This document shows positions 1 to 5,760 of a DNA stretch of 7,244 bases, one piece after another. The notes below the pieces were generated by a model. That model worked only from the letters and a program-made list of their open reading frames with translations, was not told the DNA's origin and ran no database searches. Both the position numbers and the translations under genes were made by a program. Position 1 is the stretch's first letter. Each line of letters opens with the position of its first letter. This DNA is from an uncultured Succinivibrio sp. (GTDB lineage: Bacteria; Pseudomonadota; Gammaproteobacteria; Enterobacterales; Succinivibrionaceae), in assembly GCA_900754255.1 (NCBI GenBank), contig CAAECI010000088.1, forward strand, positions 1 through 7,244, in the 5' to 3' direction.

Positions 1-41
1 AGCCCATCAAAGATGATGAGCTTATGTAAATCAAGCAGTTA

Positions 42-82
42 CCTACAGGACTACATTAGTACCAACATAGGTGAATGTTTTA
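42..82 (+). repeat. Left copy of a 41-base long-range inverted repeat (probable mobile-element end)
   Basis: This segment matches the reverse complement of 7163-7203 without gaps at about 34 of 41 positions. The core at 56-82 matches 25 of 27, including a perfect 13-base block (TTAGTACCAACAT, 56-68) and a perfect 12-base block (GTGAATGTTTTA, 71-82). Similarity stops upstream of 42 and downstream of 82. At the right-hand copy the repeat contains the stop codon of an incoming reading frame, as expected for the terminal inverted repeat of an insertion sequence. I therefore infer that positions 1-82 are the end of a related but diverged element whose body lies to the left. No open transposase frame is convincing in bases 1-56. 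Confidence 0.55.
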
Positions 83-105
83 ATGTATCTTTATTCGATT
101 CGGAC

Positions 106-130
106 AATTTACTGATCACTGTCTGCTAAA
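106..130 (+). repeat. 25-base remnant matching the right end of the IS1634-type element
   Basis: Bases 106-130 are identical to 3558-3582, which spans the right inverted end of the insertion sequence (core TACTGATCACTGTC). The orientation is that of a right end, so the body of the former copy would have lain upstream, where only weak similarity remains (a TTTATTC block and a TTTAATG block, with gaps). This looks like a residual end of an earlier insertion or of a related element, cut short by the repeat at 42-82. The identity continues through TGCTAAA, beyond the core end, which complicates placing the exact IS boundary. Confidence 0.6.
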
Positions 131-326
131 GGAGTCTCACACCTATTTCATCCACAGAGTGCTCGAACCTGTGACGTTAAGGCCTCCAAGCTTTAAAGGA
201 GTGTGGCGGACAAAATAGATGAGCAGAAGTGAAAAGGTTTAGGGCAAACCAGAAGAGCAAAAAATACGGTCATTTTAAGCGAGCACTGACACTTGTTCTC
301 ATTTGGTACTTAAGACGATCTTATTA
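131..326. other. Non-coding stretch upstream of the flagellin gene, with weak secondary structure
   Basis: No credible gene is present: frames on both strands are short and lack good starts. An 8-base perfect inverted pair, AGTGCTCG (158-165) and CGAGCACT (280-287), encloses a small CTCC/GGAG hairpin (184-187 with 198-201) and a GGTTT/AAACC hairpin (236-240 with 246-250). This could be a folded RNA or regulatory DNA, but an 8-base inverted pair is expected by chance in a region this size, so no function is claimed. Confidence 0.3.
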
Positions 327-343
327 TTGGCATATTTCTTTCA
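327..343 (+). promoter_or_regulatory. Possible sigma-54 (RpoN) promoter for the flagellin gene
   Basis: TTGGCATATTTCTTTCA resembles the -24/-12 consensus (TGGCACG-N4-TTGC): the -24 TTGGCA is intact with the correct spacing, but the -12 element reads TTTC instead of TTGC. Transcription would begin near 355, leaving a leader of about 50 bases before the start codon. Flagellin or other flagellar genes depend on RpoN in several gammaproteobacteria, which makes this reasonable. An AT-rich stretch at 344-358 could instead serve as a sigma-70 -10 region. No good sigma-28 (FliA) site with proper spacing was seen. Confidence 0.35.
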
Positions 344-404
344 TATTATAAATATATACAGAAAATGCGGCAAAAAAACGTCGCAATAAAGGGGAGAAGT
401 CCGA

Positions 405-1352
405 ATGTCACTTTATCTGCATACAAATATTACGGCATTAAAATCTCAATATGCCTTACAGCGCAGTACCTCCAAGCTTGACACAAGTTACAACCGCATA
501 TCTACTGGATTGAGGATCAACTCGGCCAAAGACGATCCTGCCGGTATGCAGACTGCAGACCGTTTTACCCGCGAAATTAATGCCCTTGGTGAAACCAATC
601 GAGTAGCACAAAACGGAATTTCATTTGCCCAAACAGCAGAAGGGGCTATCGATGAAATCTCCAATATGTTACAAAAGATCCGCTCCTTAGCCGTACAATC
701 TGCTAACGGTGTCAATACGTCATCTGATCGTCTGTCCTTACAACAGGAGGTTGATCAATTAAACGAAGAAATTTGTCGTATTGCCAACCGTACAACTTTT
801 GCCGGTAAGGATATTTTAAGTGGTAATGCTTCAATAGCAAGATTTCAAATTTCTCCTGATCCAAATTCACTTATAACTATTGATCTGCGTTGTGGTTTTC
901 AAACAAACGCTTTAGCAAAGTTAGCCGGAGAATTTCTAACTGGGGGTACAGGATCAACGGCAGAATTCACCATTACAAACGATCATGGAAAAGAACTCGC
1001 TTACAGATTCTCCGATATATTTGCTTATAACGCAAAAGGGGGCGGAATCAATATAAGTAGCTATTCTTCAGCTCAGGCCGTATTGGGGGGCATAGATCAC
1101 TTGATTAATGCCGTTGACTATAAGAGAGCCGAACTGGGAGCAATTGAAAATCGCCTTGAATCAACCATTCGCAACCAAAACAATATATCAAGCAACGTCA
1201 GCGAATCTCGTTCCCGAATTCAAGATACGGATTTTGCTGAAGAAGTAACAAATATGACCACACAGCAACTTTTGCAACAAGGAGCGACGTCAATTCTAAC
1301 TCAAGCCAATTCCCGCCCTGAGATAGCTTTACAGATCCTAAATCAAGGCTAG
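405..1352 (+). CDS. fliC: Flagellin (flagellar filament subunit)
   Basis: This encodes a 315-residue structural subunit of the flagellar filament, exported through the flagellar type III apparatus and polymerised outside the cell. The N-terminal D0/D1 region (about 1-140) carries the family core, including ISTGLRINSAKDDPAG (32-47), AQTAEGAIDE (75-84) and LQKIRSLAVQSANG (89-102), the last overlapping the segment TLR5 recognises in other flagellins. The C-terminal D1/D0 region (about 230-315) has RLESTIRNQNNIS and ends with the expected amphipathic helix. The variable middle (about 141-229) is short, so little D2/D3 is exposed. Two cysteines (C124 and C163) are unusual for flagellins. The start is set by a strong ribosome-binding site, GGGGAG at 391-396, eight bases before ATG. 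It is transcribed alone and followed by a hairpin terminator; no chaperone (FliS), cap (FliD) or flaG gene is adjacent. The symbol fliC is generic; other flagellin paralogues may exist in the genome. Confidence 0.95.
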   Translation: MSLYLHTNITALKSQYALQRSTSKLDTSYNRISTGLRINSAKDDPAGMQTADRFTREINALGETNRVAQNGISFAQTAEGAIDEISNMLQKIRSLAVQSANGVNTSSDRLSLQQEVDQLNEEICRIANRTTFAGKDILSGNASIARFQISPDPNSLITIDLRCGFQTNALAKLAGEFLTGGTGSTAEFTITNDHGKELAYRFSDIFAYNAKGGGINISSYSSAQAVLGGIDHLINAVDYKRAELGAIENRLESTIRNQNNISSNVSESRSRIQDTDFAEEVTNMTTQQLLQQGATSILTQANSRPEIALQILNQG

Positions 1353-1375
1353 TTAAGGAAATGAAGAACTAAATT

Positions 1376-1420
1376 ACAGTCTGAAGAATACTGTCACATC
1401 TTATTATTCGGACTGTTTTC
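1376..1420 (+). terminator. Rho-independent terminator after flagellin
   Basis: The arms at 1376-1390 (ACAGTCTGAAGAATA) and 1402-1416 pair over 15 positions with one G-U pair and one mismatch, around an 11-base loop, and are followed by a short T run (TTTT, ending at 1419). It lies 24 bases after the flagellin stop codon, fitting a monocistronic transcript. From here to the insertion sequence (1421-1559) nothing else is recognisable. Confidence 0.75.
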
Positions 1421-1559
1421 GTCAGTCCATCATTTTCATGCTTTCAAAATTATCCTTAACTCATTACTCTAATTTAGATGGATAAATTTCTTTCCCCTAC
1501 ACTCAGTTTATCTTTCATGACCTGCAACTTGTACCATATTTCCAAATACCAAATAATAT

Positions 1560-1565
1560 CTAAAA
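1560..1565 (+). repeat. Possible left target-site duplication (CTAAAA)
   Basis: CTAAAA immediately outside the left inverted end is repeated at 3578-3583 just outside the right end. A 6-base duplication agrees with what is known for the IS1634 family. Caution: the partial IS end at 106-130 is also followed by CTAAA, so the right copy could be element sequence or a preferred target. Confidence 0.5.
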
Positions 1566-1567
1566 TT

Positions 1568-1593
1568 GACAGTGATCAGTACTTTTTGCGAAT
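1568..1593 (+). repeat. Left terminal inverted repeat of the insertion sequence
   Basis: It begins GACAGTGATCAGTA, which is perfectly complementary to 3562-3575. Weaker matching continues to 1593 (7 of the next 12 positions). The core itself contains the near-palindrome CAGTGATCAGT. Confidence 0.8.
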
Positions 1594-1681
1594 TAACTAA
1601 GTCTTTGATATACGATCAAATTTTCTAATTTTGAATTTAAGCACTTTTATCGCTTTAAATCAATTAGTTATGTTAATTTTT

Positions 1682-1737
1682 GTGACCGACCGATCATTGT
1701 TAAGACAACTTTTTATCAAAAACGTGATCTACCGATC
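1682..1737 (+). repeat. Pair of 14-base direct repeats in the IS leader
   Basis: GTGACCGACCGATC (1682-1695) and GTGATCTACCGATC (1724-1737) agree at 12 of 14 positions and start 42 bases apart, four helical turns. They lie between the left end and the transposase start, so they could be subterminal transposase-binding sites or an operator for transposase expression. That function is inference; only the repetition is seen. Confidence 0.4.
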
Positions 1738-1812
1738 TTGCGTGTATTTTGCTTCTGTGAATGATTTTTTTCCCTCGTATCATAGCCGTATAGCAAAGTT
1801 ACGGAGGGAATA

Positions 1813-2793
1813 ATGAAAGAGGATTTTTTTCCGAATTGGGAAGAGCCTGCATATAAAATCGAGGTCAAGGACGTCGGCAACCTGGCTTTAATTGCAGGGG
1901 CATTCAATTATTTCGGTTTGCAATCTCTCATTGACTCTCAATTAGGAAAGAAAGGATCACACGTACAGGTGAATACCGGTGCCATAGTTAAGGCCATGGT
2001 ATGCCAGCTGCTTAACGTTCCCTATCAATCACTAAACGGCACCTCCGAGTATTATGAGCGCCGTCCCATAAGCTCGCTTCTTGGCGATCCGGCTCTTACC
2101 GCGGCATCCTTGAATCGAGCGGTGTTATCAAGGACACTCGACGACATCTATGAGTACGGATGCGAAAAACTTTTCGTGCAATGCTCAAAACAGATCTCAG
2201 AGAAACTGGGACTTACGGTGAACTCCGTACATATTGACTCCACAAGCTTTCACTACGACGGACAAACCCGAGAGGAGGAAGGCTGTGACGTGGTATTGAA
2301 CCTAGGCTACAGTCGCGATCATCGTCCTGAACTGAATCAAGTGATCTCCGTGATGCTGTGCGATGAACTAAGCCGGATCCCTCTCTACCAAAAGACCGTC
2401 AGCGGGAACGTCAACGACAACAAATCATTTTTTGACGTTGTTCATGATGATCTGCCCTTACTGAAAGAGCAGTTTCGAGATCTACATTACCTTACCGGCG
2501 ACAGCGCATTGTGTACCGGAAAGATCCTCAAAGAGGCCACACAGAATGGATTGGATGTAGTCACCCGCGTCCCCGACAAATTACTAATTGCCAAAAAATG
2601 CATCAATGCCATTAACGACTCCGACCTAGAAAGCATATGCCCGGATGATCCCACATGCATGACGAAAGCCAAATGGTGCGAGGACGCAGACATAGACGGA
2701 ATAAGGGTAAAGCTTTTATTGGTTAACAACGAGGCCATGCGCTCAAAAAAAGAACTTACAATCAGAAAGCACGCAGAGAAAGAAAAAGAATAG
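1813..2793 (+). CDS. IS1634-family transposase, N-terminal part ending at an in-frame amber codon
   Basis: This 326-residue product is the front half of a DDE transposase that would cut and join the ends of its own element. The start is ATG with a strong ribosome-binding site, GGAGG at 1803-1807, five bases upstream. The first 120 residues match the helical N-terminal domain seen in this family. The RNase-H-like core then begins: HIDSTSFHYDG holds the probable first catalytic aspartate (D142), GYSRDHRPELNQV (165-177) is a family hallmark, and YLTGDSALCT holds the probable second aspartate (D230). The frame stops at TAG (2791-2793) within a charged helix (KHAEKEKE), and the same frame continues directly with LEAKLKKLF. 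The truncated protein lacks the catalytic glutamate and should be inactive unless the stop is read through. A C-to-T change in a CAG glutamine codon would explain the stop. Confidence 0.88.
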   Translation: MKEDFFPNWEEPAYKIEVKDVGNLALIAGAFNYFGLQSLIDSQLGKKGSHVQVNTGAIVKAMVCQLLNVPYQSLNGTSEYYERRPISSLLGDPALTAASLNRAVLSRTLDDIYEYGCEKLFVQCSKQISEKLGLTVNSVHIDSTSFHYDGQTREEEGCDVVLNLGYSRDHRPELNQVISVMLCDELSRIPLYQKTVSGNVNDNKSFFDVVHDDLPLLKEQFRDLHYLTGDSALCTGKILKEATQNGLDVVTRVPDKLLIAKKCINAINDSDLESICPDDPTCMTKAKWCEDADIDGIRVKLLLVNNEAMRSKKELTIRKHAEKEKE

Positions 2794-3519
2794 TTGGAAG
2801 CCAAGCTCAAGAAACTTTTCACTCATCCCTGTAAGTGTCGTGCCGAAAAAAGCGTAGCTGAACTTGAGAAAAAATTGAAATACTGCCGCCTCAGCGATAT
2901 ATCCTATCAGGAAATACTGAAGCAGGCCCATAAAGGTCGCCCTGCCAAAAACGAACAAAAGATTGTAGATGCAGTTAAGATCACGGCTAAGGTTACCATC
3001 AACGAAGAGGAATTCAGTAGAAAAGTAGACCGCTCCGTTCGTTACGTGATTGCCACCACCGATGTGAAAAGAAAATGGACGGCAGCCGAGCTCATAGGCG
3101 TTTACAAAAAACAATCCGTGATAGAACGCAGCTGGCGTTTCATGAAATCCAAGAAGCTCATGGTCGACGCCTTATATTTACAAAAGCCTTCGCGCATTAC
3201 CGCATTAATGTGGCTTATGATCATAGCCCTACTTATTTTTTCCGCCACGGAATACAAAATTCGTCAGGTTATGCAGGAAAACAACCTTACCATTCCAACC
3301 TTGGATCACCGCAAGACCACCTCTCGGCCGACCCTGCAACGCCTGTTTCAGTACATATCGAATTCATCAATACATCTGATCATGATCAGGCAACTGGATC
3401 AATTCGAGATCTCCGGACTGACAAGATCTCTAATAGATCTCATCAACGCCTTGGGACGAGACTGGGCTACATATTTTCTCTCGGCAACCTACCGCGCCGA
3501 ACCGGGAGAAGATTTTTAA
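2794..3519 (+). pseudogene. IS1634-family transposase, C-terminal part separated by the amber codon
   Basis: This is the direct in-frame continuation of the preceding part; together with the stop position the gene spans 568 codons plus the terminal stop, normal for the family. It contains the last catalytic region, YKKQSVIERSWRFMKSKKL (104-122 of this part), with the probable catalytic glutamate at residue 111 (about codon 438 of the whole), in the usual family form Y-x(2)-Q-x-x-IE-x(3)-F-x-x-K. A hydrophobic helix (MWLMIIALLIFSATEY) follows, as usual in DDE enzymes of this type. The only start at its head is a TTG codon directly after the stop, with no real ribosome-binding site, so separate translation is unlikely. 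No other stop or frameshift was found across 241 codons, so the lesion is recent or tolerated. Confidence 0.85.
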
Positions 3520-3549
3520 AATTTGCTTTAATGCAAATGGGGTAGATTT

Positions 3550-3575
3550 ATTCAGGAAATTTACTGATCACTGTC
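3550..3575 (-). repeat. Right terminal inverted repeat of the insertion sequence
   Basis: TACTGATCACTGTC at 3562-3575 is the exact complement of the left end, with weaker matching inward to 3550. Bases 3558-3582 also recur in direct orientation at 106-130. Confidence 0.8.
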
Positions 3576-3577
3576 TG

Positions 3578-3583
3578 CTAAAA
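3578..3583 (+). repeat. Possible right target-site duplication (CTAAAA)
   Basis: This is the partner of 1560-1565. The assignment is uncertain because the 106-130 copy of the IS end is also followed by CTAAA. Confidence 0.45.
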
Positions 3584-3698
3584 CATTAAATCCACTCCGA
3601 ATTGCTACGGATTTCAACAATACAGATAAACTTTGATTTTTCGCACCCTTTAGATAAAAGTCGCAATTTATTTGCACCTAAGCTATATTGCACATATC

Positions 3699-3727
3699 AA
3701 AACAAACAATTAAGGTTTGTTTTTTTT
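3699..3727 (+). terminator. Weak hairpin with long T run in the ettA leader region
   Basis: AAAACAAAC (3699-3707) pairs with GTTTGTTTT (3715-3723) around a 7-base loop and runs into an uninterrupted T tract ending at 3727. The stem is almost entirely A-T, so it is a weak terminator. It may close an ancestral upstream transcript, or act as an attenuator if the ettA promoter lies upstream in 3584-3698; no convincing -35/-10 pair was found there. Bases 3584-3698 hold nothing else recognisable. Confidence 0.45.
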
Positions 3728-3765
3728 CTGTCGATTTAAATCACTTAAATATGACAGAACTGTCA
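3728..3765 (+). promoter_or_regulatory. Two overlapping, mutually exclusive inverted repeats upstream of ettA
   Basis: CTGTC (3728-3732) can pair with GACAG (3753-3757), enclosing ATTTAA (3734-3739) paired with TTAAAT (3745-3750) around the loop ATCAC. The same GACAG also forms the palindrome TGACAGAACTGTCA (3752-3765), so only one of the two structures can exist in RNA. As DNA, TGACAG-AA-CTGTCA and GATTTAAATC (3733-3742) could be operator sites. The regulator is not recognised. The element lies about 90 bases before the ettA start. Confidence 0.4.
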
Positions 3766-3852
3766 AAAACAAAGTCAATCATATTTATTTGTCTGATTCA
3801 TATCGATAGATTAGTCATTTTTATTGATTAACAAGGATTAATTTTTCAGCAC

Positions 3853-5517
3853 ATGGCTCAATTTATTTACACCATGAACAGGGTAGGAAAAATTGTTCCT
3901 CCCAAAAGACAGATCCTCAAGGATATCTCACTGTCATTTTTTCCGGGCGCCAAAATCGGCGTCTTAGGCTTAAACGGCGCTGGTAAATCCACTCTTATAA
4001 AAATTATGGCCGGCGTTGATAAAGATTACGAAGGAGAGGCAAGACCTCAACCAGGAATTAGAATAGGTTACCTACCCCAGGAGCCTGCGCTTGATCCTGA
4101 AAAAAACGTAAGGGAAGTTGTTGAAGAAGCCTTCTCAGATGTAATTAAGGCTCTTGCTCGCCTTGATGAGGTATATGCAGCGTATGCTGATGAAAACGCT
4201 GATTTTGACGCTTTGGCAAAAGAACAAGCAAAACTAGAGGCGATAATACAAGCTCAAGATGGCCATAATCTTGAGATGCAAATCGATAAAGCTGCCGATG
4301 CTTTGCGTTTACCCCCCTACGAACGTCAAATCAAGGTATTGTCAGGTGGAGAAAGACGTCGCGTTGCGTTATGCCGACTTCTATTAGAAAAACCAGACAT
4401 GCTGTTACTTGATGAGCCCACCAACCACTTGGATGCTGAATCCATAGACTGGCTGGAGCAATTCCTACATCAATACCCTGGTACCGTAGTTGCAGTTACT
4501 CACGATCGTTATTTCCTTGACAACGTAGCTGGTTGGATCTTGGAACTTGACCGCGGCGAAGGAATACCTTGGCAGGGCAACTACTCAAGCTGGCTTGATC
4601 AGAAAGATCAACGATTAAAAATTGAAGAAAGTACCGAATCAGCCCGTCGTAAATCAATCGAACGTGAACTTGAATGGGTGCACCAGGGAGCCAAGGGACG
4701 TCACGCAAAATCTAAAGCTCGTATGCAACGCTTTGAGGAATTATCTTCAATCGATTACCAGCGCCGCAATGAAACCAACGAACTTTATATTCCGCCTGGG
4801 CCTCGTTTGGGAGAAAAAGTTGTCGAAGTTAATGGTCTCTGTAAATCCTATGGAGAACAAGTGCTTATAGACAATTTAACCTTTTCTATTCCCCAAGGAG
4901 CAATTGTTGGTATTATTGGGCCTAACGGCGCCGGTAAATCTACTCTATTCCGCATGATCACAGGAATGGAAAAACCCGACAGTGGCAATGTTACATTAGG
5001 AGAAACCGTGGTAACTGCTTATGTAGAACAGTTCCGCGACAAAATGAAGCCGGAGAATACCGTTTATGACGAAATATCAGAAGGCCGTGACATTCTTAAG
5101 ATCGGGACCTACGAGATACCGGCTCGTTCCTATATAGGTCGTTTCAACTTTAAAGGAGCCGATCAGCAAAAGCGAGTCGGAGACCTTTCTGGTGGTGAGC
5201 GCGGTCGATTACAGTTGGCTAAGCTTCTTCAAGTTGGAGGCAACCTGCTGTTATTGGATGAGCCTACTAACGATCTGGATGTTGAAACCTTACGAGCCTT
5301 GGAAAATGCATTACTTGAATTCCCTGGTAGTGCCATGGTTATTTCACATGATCGCTGGTTCTTGGACCGCATTGCTACACACATTCTTGACTACGGAGAC
5401 GAAGGAAAAGTTACCTTCTTCGAAGGCAACTACACTGAGTACGAAAAGTGGAAGAAAGAAAACCTTGGGGAAAATGCCATGCCTCACCGCCTAAAATTTA
5501 AGAAAGTAACCGTCTAA
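3853..5517 (+). CDS. ettA: EttA, energy-dependent translational throttle ABC-F ATPase
   Basis: EttA is a cytoplasmic ABC-F protein without membrane segments. It binds the ribosomal E site and gates the first peptide bond according to the ATP/ADP ratio. The 554 residues hold two complete ATPase cassettes. Cassette 1 has Walker A GLNGAGKS (39-46), signature LSGGE (163-167), Walker B MLLLDEP (183-189) with catalytic E188, and H-loop H217. Cassette 2 has GPNGAGKS (356-363), LSGGE (445-449), Walker B LLLLDEP (465-471) with E470, and H499. The arm insertion (about 95-140), which contacts ribosomal protein L1 in E. coli, is present, and so is the charged P-site-tRNA-interacting linker (about 257-300, with ARRKSIERELEWV and GRHAKSKARMQRF). 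The family start MAQFIYTM and the tail LDYGDEGKV also fit EttA rather than Uup, YbiT or YheS. The ATG is preceded by AAGGA at 3833-3837, 15 bases away, which is rather far. All catalytic residues are intact; it is transcribed singly and ends in a strong hairpin. Confidence 0.97.
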   Translation: MAQFIYTMNRVGKIVPPKRQILKDISLSFFPGAKIGVLGLNGAGKSTLIKIMAGVDKDYEGEARPQPGIRIGYLPQEPALDPEKNVREVVEEAFSDVIKALARLDEVYAAYADENADFDALAKEQAKLEAIIQAQDGHNLEMQIDKAADALRLPPYERQIKVLSGGERRRVALCRLLLEKPDMLLLDEPTNHLDAESIDWLEQFLHQYPGTVVAVTHDRYFLDNVAGWILELDRGEGIPWQGNYSSWLDQKDQRLKIEESTESARRKSIERELEWVHQGAKGRHAKSKARMQRFEELSSIDYQRRNETNELYIPPGPRLGEKVVEVNGLCKSYGEQVLIDNLTFSIPQGAIVGIIGPNGAGKSTLFRMITGMEKPDSGNVTLGETVVTAYVEQFRDKMKPENTVYDEISEGRDILKIGTYEIPARSYIGRFNFKGADQQKRVGDLSGGERGRLQLAKLLQVGGNLLLLDEPTNDLDVETLRALENALLEFPGSAMVISHDRWFLDRIATHILDYGDEGKVTFFEGNYTEYEKWKKENLGENAMPHRLKFKKVTV

Positions 5518-5576
5518 GATACTTTGTTAAATTGCATGTTCACTTGAGTTGTCCTCCAGTGGAATTATGATCAAAT

Positions 5577-5633
5577 CGACGCCGTCAGTCCTTAGGAATT
5601 TGCTCATGCAGGACTAAAAGGCGTCGTTTGTTT
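5577..5633 (+). terminator. Strong two-tier terminator hairpin after ettA
   Basis: A GC-rich lower stem, CGACGCC (5577-5583) with GGCGTCG (5620-5626), carries an upper stem AGTCCT (5587-5592) with AGGACT (5610-5615), separated by a small internal loop, and is followed by TTTGTTT. It stands about 60 bases after the ettA stop. The lower stem is nearly symmetric, but the opposite strand lacks a good T run, so it mainly serves the plus strand. Confidence 0.8.
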
Positions 5634-5722
5634 CCTCCCCTAACAAACATGTGATTGTCTGCCAAATTAAATCCACAGTAAATCGTATAGCAACTGGTAA
5701 CGGAGAACATCGCCCGTTAGTT

Positions 5723-5753
5723 AAAAAGTTTTTTTCCTCGAGTTTGAAAAAAC
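5723..5753 (-). terminator. Weak A-T hairpin terminator after the acetyltransferase gene
   Basis: Reading the minus strand, GTTTTTT (5753-5747) pairs with AAAAAAC (5734-5728) and is followed by TTTTT (5727-5723), beginning 7 bases after the stop codon. The stem is almost pure A-T and hence weak. Just beyond it, TAACGG/CCGTTA (5698-5703 with 5714-5719) forms a second short stem. The gap between ettA and this gene (5518-5760) holds only these terminator-like structures. Confidence 0.4.
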
Positions 5754-5760
5754 ATAGATG

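Larger units (their letters stand above)
1566..3577 (+). mobile_element. IS1634-type insertion sequence, about 2.0 kb, with interrupted transposase
   Basis: The element is bounded by inverted ends: 1568-1593 matches the reverse complement of 3550-3575 at 21 of 26 positions, starting with a perfect 14-base block GACAGTGATCAGTA. The outer flanks share CTAAAA, giving a proposed span of about 2,012 bases. Inside is one transposase reading frame (1813-3519) of the DDE type split by an amber codon. A 245-base leader precedes the transposase and contains two related direct repeats. A small ATTTGC/GCAAAT hairpin (3521-3538) sits between the transposase stop and the right end. The element lies between the flagellin terminator and the ettA leader and does not break a recognisable host gene. 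The outermost two bases of each end do not pair, so the boundary may shift by a few bases. Confidence 0.85.

Noticed and set aside
1..129. An open plus-strand frame from the left edge to TAA at 127-129, partly resembling the translated right-hand repeat (YISTNIGECF versus YLSTNMCECF)
   Set aside because: The likeness comes from the 41-base DNA repeat, and on the right-hand side the better frame is a different one that stops inside the repeat; 43 open codons are not significant.
295..322. Sigma-28 (FliA) promoter for flagellin, because of GACGATCT near 314
   Set aside because: No TAAA-type -35 element lies at the required distance upstream.
488..715. A 75-codon minus-strand frame inside flagellin
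   Set aside because: It is antisense of the conserved D1 region; no ribosome-binding site or family signal.
1631..1813. A 60-codon plus-strand frame in the IS leader
   Set aside because: It starts with TTG without a ribosome-binding site, has no family features and overlaps the transposase start; the IS leader is sufficient explanation.
2487..3114. Two overlapping minus-strand frames, including hydrophobic, phenylalanine-rich stretches that look membrane-like
   Set aside because: They are the antisense of lysine-rich transposase codons (AAA/GAA read as TTT/TTC), which create false hydrophobic stretches.
3075..3545. A 156-codon plus-strand frame overlapping the transposase C-terminal part
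   Set aside because: It is the shifted frame of a clear DDE transposase segment with the IERSWRF motif; its own translation is unlike any protein family.
4496..5494. Three frames in other registers within ettA
   Set aside because: ettA itself is unambiguous end to end, and the alternative frames have no starts or motifs of their own.
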